Assembly: GCA_033791545.1 (NCBI GenBank)
Contig: JASJGL010000152.1
Span: 1 to 64,000, forward strand
Reading direction: 5' to 3'
Origin: Antarcticimicrobium sp033791545
GTDB taxonomy: Bacteria > Pseudomonadota > Alphaproteobacteria > Rhodobacterales > Rhodobacteraceae
DNA: 64,000 bases
Both the position numbers and the translations under genes were made by a program. Positions 8,986 to 16,001 of the stretch are shown in pieces; within the stretch, counting starts at the first letter, position 1, and each line of letters opens with the position of its first letter. Below the pieces are notes generated by a model that saw nothing but the letters and a program-made list of their open reading frames with translations, ran no database searches and was not told where the DNA came from.

Positions 8986-9357
8986 ATGAAACCAGATGAC
9001 AGCCTCAATGTTCTGGGCGGGGCGCTGGCGCCCTGCTCTTCCGATCCGTTGACCGGGTTCTTCCGCGACGGGCACTGCAACACCTGCGCCGCCGATCAGG
9101 GCAGCCATACGGTCTGCGCCGTGATGACGGCCGAATTTCTGGCCTACTCCAAATATGTCGGAAACGATCTGACCACGCCGCATGCCGAGTTCCACTTTCC
9201 CGGCCTCAAGGCCGGGGATAGCTGGTGCCTCTGCGCAGCGCGGTTTCTACAGGCCCACGACGAGGGCTGCGCCCCCAAGGTGCATCTTGAGGCGACCCAC
9301 GCCAAAGCGCTTGATGTGGTGCCTCTGTCGGTGCTGAAAGAGAACGCGGCGCCCTAG
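8986..9357 (+). CDS. DUF2237 family protein
   Basis: Small protein of 123 residues with the full DUF2237 pattern: NVLGGALAPCSSDPLTGFFRD, a CNTC pair, VCAVMTAEFLAYSK, GNDLTTPHAEFHFPGL and WCLCAARF. The conserved Cys residues suggest metal binding or a redox role, but the family has no established function that I know of. It starts nine bases after the serine hydrolase stop. Its TAG overlaps the stop of the convergent LuxR-type gene: the four bases CTAG at 9354-9357 end both genes. Confidence 0.85.
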   Translation: MKPDDSLNVLGGALAPCSSDPLTGFFRDGHCNTCAADQGSHTVCAVMTAEFLAYSKYVGNDLTTPHAEFHFPGLKAGDSWCLCAARFLQAHDEGCAPKVHLEATHAKALDVVPLSVLKENAAP

Positions 9358-9836
9358 TCGCCAGCCACCAGATCCTCGATGAACAGGCTCAGCAATTGCG
9401 GCCGTCCGCTGACCCCGGCCTTGCGATAGATGGCGTTACTCTGCGCCTTGACTGTGCCGTCCGAGGTGTTGCGCAGCTGCGCGATCTCGGCAAGGCTCAG
9501 CCCCTTGATCGAGAACAGCGCCACATCGCGCTCTGCTGGCGTCAGTCCCCAGGCGGTGAACCGTTCCTCCAGATGATCTTTGAAGGCCGCTTGCACCATC
9601 CGCAGGCTCTCCTCCGCCGCCCGGACGCGGGCCTGACTGCGCCGATAGGCGATCCAGCCCAACAGCACGCCAAGGATCAACCCCACACCGGCGCCGATCT
9701 CCAAAAGTTCGCGCGTCTGCCAACTGACCGGACGCGAGCGGACCTCCAGCACCGTCAGCATGATGTCAGAGACGAAGAACATGGCGCAAAGTCCCTGCAC
9801 CAGCATCAGCGCCCCAAGGAACCAGCCCGCCCTCAT
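9354..9836 (-). CDS. Membrane-anchored LuxR-type HTH transcriptional regulator
   Basis: About 160 residues. Two hydrophobic segments (about residues 5-27 and 44-62) are followed by a short coiled stretch and a LuxR/GerE-type helix-turn-helix: LTPAERDVALFSIKGLSLAEIAQLRNTSDGTVKAQ in outline, ending IYRKAGVSGRPQLLSLFIEDL. There is no receiver or autoinducer domain, so any signal would be sensed through the membrane part. The ATG at 9836 is preceded by GGAG. A TTG at 9878, abutting the upstream gene's stop, would add 14 residues. It follows the 9879-10325 gene closely and is probably in the same operon. Confidence 0.8.
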   Translation of the reverse strand: MRAGWFLGALMLVQGLCAMFFVSDIMLTVLEVRSRPVSWQTRELLEIGAGVGLILGVLLGWIAYRRSQARVRAAEESLRMVQAAFKDHLEERFTAWGLTPAERDVALFSIKGLSLAEIAQLRNTSDGTVKAQSNAIYRKAGVSGRPQLLSLFIEDLVAGD

Positions 9837-9878
9837 GCGGCCGCTCCGGCCGGTCGCGCGGACTGCGCAGGACGCCAA

Positions 9879-10325
9879 TCAGTCATCGCCACCGCCGTCG
9901 CCATCACCACCGTCACCGCCATCGCCGCTCTCCCCACCGCCGCCGTCTGCGCCGTCATCACCACCGTCATCGGCACCGTCCTCACCTCCGGCGCCGCTAT
10001 CCGTAGCGGGCACACCTTGCGCCTGGCTGAAGAGATCAAGCAGACCTCGGCCCGGGGCTGTGGCATCTCCGGTCTCCCGACTCTCGGAATAGTCGCGCAA
10101 GATCTCGTTGGTGCGCGGGTTGACGATGATTTCGCGGTCCTGGTCCGGGCTGGTGGCGACGATCCGGGCACGGCCAAGAAAGGTGCGCGTTACCGTGATC
10201 TGGGTATAGCCCTGTTGCCGCAGTTGCCGGGTGATCGCATCCGTAACCGCCTCCGCCCGGACGATACCAGCGCTGGCCAGGACAACCGCCAGGGCCAGAA
10301 CGATCCTGTTCAGTCGCTGCGGCAT
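9879..10325 (-). CDS. Secreted protein with PepSY-like region and Gly/Asp-rich tail
   Basis: 148 residues from the ATG at 10325, which has a strong AAGGAGG eight bases upstream. A signal peptide (ending near GIVRA) leads to a compact region, AITRQLRQQGYTQITVTRTF then REIIVNPRTNEILRDY, which resembles PepSY/YpeB-like folds that often inhibit proteases or bind the envelope. The last 45 residues are almost only Gly, Asp, Ser and Ala. Such acidic Gly/Asp stretches can bind calcium, but no proper RTX nonamer is present. It lies between another Gly/Asp-repeat protein and a membrane-bound regulator. Confidence 0.7.
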   Translation of the reverse strand: MPQRLNRIVLALAVVLASAGIVRAEAVTDAITRQLRQQGYTQITVTRTFLGRARIVATSPDQDREIIVNPRTNEILRDYSESRETGDATAPGRGLLDLFSQAQGVPATDSGAGGEDGADDGGDDGADGGGGESGDGGDGGDGDGGGDD

Positions 10326-10454
10326 GGGGCACCTTCCTCCTTGTTGTGCGTTGCGAGGCACGACGTCACCGTGCCCCGAATCTGCGGGCAAGCTCAACCG
10401 TGACATCTGGTCTCTGATCCCACGGCCGAACCTGTGTGTCCCTTGGGCGCTGGG

Positions 10455-10838
10455 TTAGTCGTCGCCGTCGCCGCTGTCCCCATCGCCGCTTTCGCCGCCG
10501 CCGCTTTCGCCGTCGCCGCTTTCGCCGTCGCCACCATGACCACCATCGCTGCCACCACTTTCACCGCCGCTGTCGTGGCCTGCGCCATCATCGCCACTGT
10601 CGTGGCCTGCGCCATCATCGCCGCTGTCGGAACCCGCACCATCATCGCCGCTGTCGTGACCTACGCCATCACCACCACTGTCGTGGCCCATGCCGGAGGC
10701 ACCGCTGGTAACGCCCGAAGCCGCCGCCGAACCCGCGCCATCTAAATCGCGCCCCATGCGCCCGGCATAATCCGAAGCATGTGCGCTTGCCGTCAGCCCA
10801 AGCAGAATGGCGCTGGTGGTCATCAAAATTCTGGTCAT
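10455..10838 (-). CDS. Small secreted Gly/Asp/Ser repeat protein
   Basis: 127 residues with a signal peptide (MTRILMTTSAILLGLTASAHA) and then almost pure low-complexity sequence. A nine-residue unit close to GHDSGDDGA repeats about five times, followed by shorter GDGES/GGES units. AGGAG sits before the ATG at 10838. I recognise no family. The acidic repeat suggests calcium binding or a disordered surface protein. The neighbouring 9879-10325 product has a similar tail, so the two probably arose or act together. The frame is intact despite the DNA repeats. Confidence 0.65.
   Translation of the reverse strand: MTRILMTTSAILLGLTASAHASDYAGRMGRDLDGAGSAAASGVTSGASGMGHDSGGDGVGHDSGDDGAGSDSGDDGAGHDSGDDGAGHDSGGESGGSDGGHGGDGESGDGESGGGESGDGDSGDGDD
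10566..10694. repeat. 27-bp tandem repeat, about 4.8 copies, inside a coding region
   Basis: Units start at 10566, 10593, 10620 and 10647, with a partial fifth at 10674. The plus-strand core is GCCGCTGTCGTGGCCTGCGCC followed by ATCATC. The first two copies differ at one base; later ones drift. Each unit encodes nine residues of the minus-strand protein, so copy-number change would keep the frame. Confidence 0.85.
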
Positions 10839-10994
10839 GTCGTTTCTCCTGTCATGGTCATGAACCGTTGCGGCGGTGAACGTCCGCCTGTCCCGACACT
10901 CAGTCCATTGAGAGGGAGAAAACCATTCAGCGCAGGTTTATTCCGGCGCGATCTAGCACGCGGTTTAGGCCTGCAAACTTTGGTTTATGCCATA

Positions 10995-11030
10995 AAGCAA
11001 AGGGGCCACCTAAAGGCAGCCCCCAATTTC
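10995..11030 (-). terminator. Intrinsic terminator after trpB
   Basis: On the minus strand GGGGCTGCC, a TTTA loop and GGTGGCCCC form a stem with one mismatch, followed by TTTGCTTT. It begins about 25 bases beyond the trpB stop and would end the trpF-trpB transcript. Confidence 0.65.
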
Positions 11031-11051
11031 CTAACCGCTGGCACTGCGCGC

Positions 11052-12305
11052 TCAGTCGGCGTCGCGCCCTTCGGTATCGGACATGTCAAAGCCGAGGTAT
11101 TTGGCGACGGTAAAGATGTCCTTATCGCCGCGCCCGCACATGTTCATCACGATGATATGCTCGGGTGGCAGATCGCCGGCGATCTTCATCACATGGGCCA
11201 GTGCATGGCTCGGCTCCAGCGCCGGAATGATTCCCTCCAGAGCACAGGACAGCTGAAACGCCTCCAGCGCCTCCATGTCGGTGACCGAGACATATTCAGC
11301 CCGGCCCACTTCATGCAGCCAGGAATGCTCTGGCCCGATGCCGGGGTAATCCAGCCCGGCCGAGATGGAATAGCCTTCAAGGATTTGCCCGTCGTCGTCC
11401 TGCAACAGATAGGTGCGGTTGCCATGCAGCACGCCGGGCCGCCCTCCAGTGAGCGAGGCGCAATGCTCCATCTTCAGATCGACGCCCTTGCCGCCGGCCT
11501 CGACCCCGATGATCCGAACCTCCTTGTCGTCAAGGAACGGATAGAACAGCCCCATCGCGTTCGACCCGCCCCCGATCGCGGCAATCACCGTATCGGGCAG
11601 GCGACCTTCGCCTTCCTGTTCGGCCAGTTGCCAGCGTACCTCTTTCCCGATCACCGACTGGAAATCGCGGACCATCGCCGGATAGGGGTGCGGGCCGGCC
11701 ACCGTGCCGATGCAATAGAACGTATCGCTCACATTGGTCACCCAGTCGCGCATCGCGTCGTTCATCGCATCCTTGAGCGTCCCCCGCCCCGAGGTCACCG
11801 GAATCACCTCGGCCCCAAGCAGACGCATCCGGAACACGTTGGGCGATTGGCGCCGCACGTCATGGGCGCCCATGTAGACCACGCATTTCAGCCCGAACTT
11901 GGCGCAAACGGTGGCCGTGGCCACCCCATGCTGCCCGGCACCCGTCTCGGCGATGATCCGGGTCTTGCCCATGCGGCGCGCCAACAGGATCTGGCCCAGC
12001 ACATTATTGATCTTATGCGCGCCGGTATGGTTCAGCTCGTCACGCTTGAGATAGATCTTGGCGCCGCCCAGATGCTCGGTCAGACGCTCGGCGAAATACA
12101 GCGGGCTCGGACGCCCGACATAGTTCTTCCACAGGTCATCCATCTCGGCCCAGAAGGCCGGGTCGGTCTTGGCGCGTTCGTATTCTTCCTCAAGGCTCAG
12201 GATCAGCGGCATCAGCGTCTCGCTGACGAACCGTCCGCCGAAAATGCCGAAACGTCCGTTTTCATCCGGTCCGGACATGAACGAGTTGAAAAGATCGTCG
12301 GCCAT
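11052..12305 (-). CDS. trpB: Tryptophan synthase beta subunit
   Basis: PLP enzyme joining indole and L-serine to make tryptophan, acting with TrpA. The protein has 417 residues. The PLP lysine is Lys98 in ELNHTGAHKINN. The phosphate-binding loop is GGGSNAMG, and ETGAGQHGVA and the C-terminal MCGRGDKD are typical of TrpB1. GGGGG lies before the ATG at 12305. It follows trpF by 67 bases and shares its direction, while trpA is on the other strand about 7 kb away. Confidence 0.98.
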   Translation of the reverse strand: MADDLFNSFMSGPDENGRFGIFGGRFVSETLMPLILSLEEEYERAKTDPAFWAEMDDLWKNYVGRPSPLYFAERLTEHLGGAKIYLKRDELNHTGAHKINNVLGQILLARRMGKTRIIAETGAGQHGVATATVCAKFGLKCVVYMGAHDVRRQSPNVFRMRLLGAEVIPVTSGRGTLKDAMNDAMRDWVTNVSDTFYCIGTVAGPHPYPAMVRDFQSVIGKEVRWQLAEQEGEGRLPDTVIAAIGGGSNAMGLFYPFLDDKEVRIIGVEAGGKGVDLKMEHCASLTGGRPGVLHGNRTYLLQDDDGQILEGYSISAGLDYPGIGPEHSWLHEVGRAEYVSVTDMEALEAFQLSCALEGIIPALEPSHALAHVMKIAGDLPPEHIIVMNMCGRGDKDIFTVAKYLGFDMSDTEGRDAD

Positions 12306-12372
12306 TGCACGCCCCCTGCTTGCTTTCAGCTTTGCATAAAAGGCGCGCCGGACAAATTCCAGCAGATTCGCC

Positions 12373-13020
12373 TTACCCCTGTGCCGCGCGCAGGAAGGCC
12401 GCGATCAACTCTGCGTCCTTTTCCCCCGGCGCGTTCTCGACCCCGGACGAGACATCGACCTGCCGCGCGCCGGTCAGGCGAATCGCCTCGGCGACGTTTT
12501 CGGGTGTCAGCCCGCCGGCCAGCATCCAGGGCCGCTGCCAGTATTTGCGCCCCGCCAACAGCCGCCAGTCAAACGCCAGCCCGTTGCCACCGGGCAGCTC
12601 CGCCCCCTTGGGCGGCTTGGCGTCGATCAAAAGCTGGTCGGCCACCTGCGCATAAAGGTCGATCTGCCCCAGATCCTCCTCATCAGCCACGCCCACCGCC
12701 TTCATCACCGGCAGACCATAGCGGGCGCGAATCGCGCGCACCCTCTCGGGGCTTTCGCTGCCGTGAAGCTGCAACATGTCGAGCGGCACGCGTTCCGTCA
12801 GCCGGTCCAGCGTGGCGTCATCGGCATTCACCGTCAGCGCCACCTTGCAGATGCCCTCAGGCACCTCCAACGCCAGCCCTGCGGCCTGCTCCGGGTCCAG
12901 ATTGCGTGGAGATTTAGCAAAGAAGACAAACCCGACATAGGCCGTCCCCGCTGCCACTGCCGCCTTTACGTCAGCCGCTTGGCGCAGCCCGCAGATTTTT
13001 ACCCGGATGTCAGATGCCAT
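12373..13020 (-). CDS. trpF: Phosphoribosylanthranilate isomerase
   Basis: Catalyses the Amadori rearrangement of N-(5'-phosphoribosyl)anthranilate to CdRP in tryptophan synthesis. 215 residues with a TIM-barrel pattern. The catalytic Cys is in VKICGLRQ near the N-terminus, and the catalytic Asp is the residue in RQVDVSSGVE near the C-terminus. LQLHGSES and LAGGLTPENV are also characteristic. It follows the lapA-domain gene by 68 bases and precedes trpB. Confidence 0.97.
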   Translation of the reverse strand: MASDIRVKICGLRQAADVKAAVAAGTAYVGFVFFAKSPRNLDPEQAAGLALEVPEGICKVALTVNADDATLDRLTERVPLDMLQLHGSESPERVRAIRARYGLPVMKAVGVADEEDLGQIDLYAQVADQLLIDAKPPKGAELPGGNGLAFDWRLLAGRKYWQRPWMLAGGLTPENVAEAIRLTGARQVDVSSGVENAPGEKDAELIAAFLRAAQG

Positions 13021-13088
13021 GGGCGCGGTTTAGCGCGCATTGAAAACAGAGGAAACCGTTTTCCGCCCGGCCCCCTGCGCCAAAGGCG

Positions 13089-13439
13089 TCAGCTCGCGTC
13101 GTCCAAAAGCGCCAGAACCTCGTCCTTGCCCTCGGACTCGGTCCGCTTGAGCCGCGTCACCTCACGCTCCAGCTTGCGCACTTCGCGTTGTTTCTGCCCG
13201 GCTTCGCGGCGATGCTTGTATTCCCGCATCCATTCCCAGAAGAACCCGATCACAAGCCCGCCCGCGATGCCACCCAGCATCACGACGAACACCGGCAGCG
13301 AAAGGGTGAAATTCCACCCCACAAGCCCGGCAATATCATCGGGCATCAGGCTGAGTGTCACCGCGCCACGATTGGCCAGAGACACCGAAATCAACAAGAT
13401 CCCCAGCACAGCCAGGAATGCATAGCGAAGATAGCGCAT
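13089..13439 (-). CDS. LapA-domain inner-membrane protein
   Basis: 116 residues with two membrane segments (about 5-25 and 45-68) joined by a short loop, RGAVTLSLMPDDIAG, and a basic cytoplasmic coiled coil rich in Arg, Lys and Glu. This is the layout of the lipopolysaccharide assembly protein A (LapA/YciS) domain family, whose E. coli member helps control LPS synthesis. Its start lies only four bases after the ihfB stop, so the two are translationally linked. The position after ihfB matches lapA-type genes elsewhere. Confidence 0.8.
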   Translation of the reverse strand: MRYLRYAFLAVLGILLISVSLANRGAVTLSLMPDDIAGLVGWNFTLSLPVFVVMLGGIAGGLVIGFFWEWMREYKHRREAGQKQREVRKLEREVTRLKRTESEGKDEVLALLDDAS

Positions 13440-13443
13440 CAGC

Positions 13444-13725
13444 TTACTTTCCGTTCAAACGATCCCGCAGGAGCTTTCCCGTCTTGAAGAAGGGAACGTA
13501 TTTTTCCTCAACATGCACGGTTTCGCCCGTTCTGGGATTGCGACCGATCCGCGCGTCGCGTTTCTTCACCGAAAAGGCGCCGAACCCGCGCAGTTCAACC
13601 CGGTCGCCGCGGGCCATCGCCTCGGTCACCTCTTCGAACACGGTGTTCACGATACGCTCCACGTCCCGCTGATACAGATGCGGGTTTTCATCGGCAATTT
13701 TCTGGATCAGTTCCGACCGGATCAT
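13444..13725 (-). CDS. ihfB: Integration host factor beta subunit
   Basis: DNA-bending nucleoid protein that pairs with IhfA. 93 residues from the ATG at 13725, where GGGAGGG supplies the ribosome binding site; an upstream in-frame extension is not needed. Visible are MIRSELIQKIADENPHLY, the body RVELRGFGAFSVKKR, and the DNA-contacting arm RIGRNPRTGETV with the intercalating Pro. It is the second gene of the widespread rpsA-ihfB pair. Confidence 0.97.
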   Translation of the reverse strand: MIRSELIQKIADENPHLYQRDVERIVNTVFEEVTEAMARGDRVELRGFGAFSVKKRDARIGRNPRTGETVHVEEKYVPFFKTGKLLRDRLNGK

Positions 13726-14040
13726 GGCTGGCCCTCCCGAGGCGCAGTAAATTTTTCGGCAAGCATTCTTCAGTGCGTTTCCCAGACTATAAGCTGAATA
13801 TGTCGATACGGAAACCGGAAGTACAGGTTTTAACACGGAAATTCCGGGTGCAGACCGCCTTGCCACACCGCGCAAGCCGGATTCACGCCGCTTTTCCGGT
13901 GCTGCAGTGCAGCGTGACAGGGGGGACGAGCGAGGGCGCGAATCGCGCGCACGCCCCGCGGGAAACGAAAACGGGCCCCGGACATGATGCCCGGGGCCCG
14001 TTCTAAGCCAGATCAGGGACAGGCCCCGATCGGGTGTCGA
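13726..14040. other. Intergenic region rpsA to ihfB
   Basis: 315 bases without a gene. The rpsA end holds a strong terminator (13966-14004). The rest, including an AT-richer patch at about 13745-13800, must contain the ihfB promoter. I could not assign its boxes with confidence. Confidence 0.6.
13966..14004 (-). terminator. Strong intrinsic terminator after rpsA
   Basis: AACGGGCCCCGG (13970-13981) and CCGGGGCCCGTT (13991-14002) form a perfect twelve-base-pair stem with a nine-base loop. On the minus strand the stem ends in TTTTCGTTT. It lies about 40 bases after the rpsA stop. Confidence 0.85.
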
Positions 14041-15723
14041 TTACTCGTTGTCGCCCTTCAGAGCGGCCCCGAGGATATCACCCAGCGATGCACCCGAGTC
14101 CGAGCTGCCATACTGTTGCACGGCCTCTTTCTCTTCGGCGATCTCGCGGGCCTTGATCGACAGACCCAGACGACGCGATTTGCTGTCCACGTTGGTCACG
14201 CGCACGTCGATCTTGTCGCCAACCGAGAACCGGTCGGGACGCTGCTCGGCACGATCGCGCGACAGGTCGGAGCGGCGGATAAAGGACTTCATGCCCTCGA
14301 ATTCCACTTCGACGCCACCTTCTTCGATCGCGGTGACGTTCACCGTGATGATCGAACCACGCTTCACGCCGCCAACAGCTTCGGCGAACTTGTCGCCACC
14401 CAGTGCCTTGATCGACAGCGAGATGCGCTCTTTGTCCACATCCACTTCCGAGACGACGGCCTGAACCACATCGCCCTTCTTGTAGCTCTGGATCGCTTCT
14501 TCGCCACGTTCGTCCCAGCTGAGGTCCGACAGGTGAACCATGCCGTCGATGTCGCCGTCCAAGCCGATGAACAGACCGAATTCGGTGATGTTCTTGACTT
14601 CGCCTTCGACTTCGGTGCCCTCGGGATAGGTTTCTGCAAACACTTCCCACGGGTTGCGCATGGTCTGTTTCAGACCCAGCGATACGCGACGTTTGGCCTG
14701 GTCGATTTCCAGAACCATGACGTCAACCTCTTGCGAGGTCGAAACAATCTTGCCGGGATGCACGTTCTTCTTGGTCCAAGACATTTCGCTGACGTGAACC
14801 AGACCTTCGACGCCCGGCTCCAGCTCGACGAATGCACCGTAATCGGTGATGTTCGTCACGCGGCCCTTGTGGACCGTGCTCAGCGGGTACTTGGCCCCAA
14901 CCAGATCCCACGGATCTTCCTGCAGCTGTTTCATGCCCAGGCTGATACGGTGGGTTTCCTTGTTGATCTTGATGACCTGAACATTGACGGTCTCGCCGAT
15001 CGACAGGATCTCGGACGGGTGGTTGACGCGGCGCCATGCCATGTCGGTGACGTGCAACAGCCCGTCAACACCGCCCAGATCAACAAACGCACCGTATTCG
15101 GTGATGTTCTTGACCACGCCTTCCACGGTCTGACCTTCGGTCAGGTTCGCGATGACCTCGGCACGCTGTTCGGCGCGGCTTTCTTCCAGAATGGCGCGGC
15201 GCGACACAACGATGTTGCCACGACGGCGATCCATTTTCAGGATCTGGAACGGCTGCTTCAGCCCCATCAGCGGGCCGGCGTCGCGCACGGGGCGCACGTC
15301 AACCTGGCTGCCGGGCAGGAACGCAACGGCACCGCCCAGATCGACGGTAAAGCCACCTTTGACCCGACCAAAGATCGCGCCTTCGACGCGCTGGTCGTCG
15401 GCATAGGCTTTTTCCAGACGATCCCACGCTTCTTCGCGGCGGGCCATCTCGCGGCTGATCACGGCTTCGCCGCGGGCATTCTCTGCCGAGCGCAGATAGA
15501 CCTCAACCTCATCACCGACGGCGATGTCGGGCGCTTCGCCCGGATTTGCGAATTCTTTCAGATCGACGCGGCCTTCCATCTTGTAGCCGACATCGATGAT
15601 GGCTTGGCCCGCTTCGACTGCGATGACCTTGCCTTTGACAACAGACCCCTCGTTGGGCGTGTCCATTTCGAAGCTTTCGTTCAGGAGGGCTTCGAATTCC
15701 TCCATAGATGTGTTTTGAGCCAT
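14041..15723 (-). CDS. rpsA: 30S ribosomal protein S1
   Basis: mRNA-binding ribosomal protein with six S1 (OB-fold) domains, about 560 residues. Repeats of the form GAFVDLGGVDGLLHVTDM, GAFVELEPGVEGLVHVSEM and GLFIGLDGDIDGMVHLSDL mark the central domains. The ATG at 15723 (MAQNTSMEEFEALL) is the family start; the frame can be extended to a GTG at 15750 without support. A leader of roughly 160 bases lies upstream. In related genomes rpsA usually follows cmk directly. Here an acyl-CoA ligase and an aldo/keto reductase lie between them. Confidence 0.98.
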   Translation of the reverse strand: MAQNTSMEEFEALLNESFEMDTPNEGSVVKGKVIAVEAGQAIIDVGYKMEGRVDLKEFANPGEAPDIAVGDEVEVYLRSAENARGEAVISREMARREEAWDRLEKAYADDQRVEGAIFGRVKGGFTVDLGGAVAFLPGSQVDVRPVRDAGPLMGLKQPFQILKMDRRRGNIVVSRRAILEESRAEQRAEVIANLTEGQTVEGVVKNITEYGAFVDLGGVDGLLHVTDMAWRRVNHPSEILSIGETVNVQVIKINKETHRISLGMKQLQEDPWDLVGAKYPLSTVHKGRVTNITDYGAFVELEPGVEGLVHVSEMSWTKKNVHPGKIVSTSQEVDVMVLEIDQAKRRVSLGLKQTMRNPWEVFAETYPEGTEVEGEVKNITEFGLFIGLDGDIDGMVHLSDLSWDERGEEAIQSYKKGDVVQAVVSEVDVDKERISLSIKALGGDKFAEAVGGVKRGSIITVNVTAIEEGGVEVEFEGMKSFIRRSDLSRDRAEQRPDRFSVGDKIDVRVTNVDSKSRRLGLSIKAREIAEEKEAVQQYGSSDSGASLGDILGAALKGDNE

Positions 15724-15889
15724 TCGGGTCTCAGTTTCCTTTACATTCACATTTTTCCGGCCGCGCGGTTGTCTCCGCCGGTCTTGGGGTTTCGTTGGTC
15801 AGACGTGCCGCAAAACAAAGAGGGCCGGTGTATCCCGACCCTGCTCGATTTCTTTGCTCGCGGGCATTTTCGCCCTTATTGACAGGCGC

Positions 15890-15918
15890 TCTATAAGCGG
15901 TCGCAGGAAATAGCGCAA
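15890..15918 (-). promoter_or_regulatory. Candidate rpsA promoter
   Basis: On the minus strand TTGCGC (15913-15918) and TATAGA (15890-15895) are separated by exactly 17 bases. Both are partial matches to the sigma-70 boxes. Transcription would start near 15883, leaving a 160-base leader before rpsA. Confidence 0.4.
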
Positions 15919-16001
15919 GGAAAAGACGTCACGTACCGCATCGGCAAAACCGGTTGGAAACGCTCGCCCGCTGTGTAGGACTTCCTGCGGGAGGACTTTT
16001 C

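Noticed and set aside
10566..10694. Short regular repeats as a possible CRISPR array
   Set aside because: Units are directly adjacent with no spacers, encode a regular protein repeat, and no cas gene is present.
13984..15882. 632-residue plus-strand frame opposite rpsA
   Set aside because: Mirror frame of the S1 gene; His/Asp-rich sequence without domain, and it overlaps the rpsA terminator.
15880..15910. TTGACA at about 15879 as a -35 box for the acyl-CoA ligase gene
   Set aside because: No acceptable -10 box lies 16-18 bases downstream on the plus strand.
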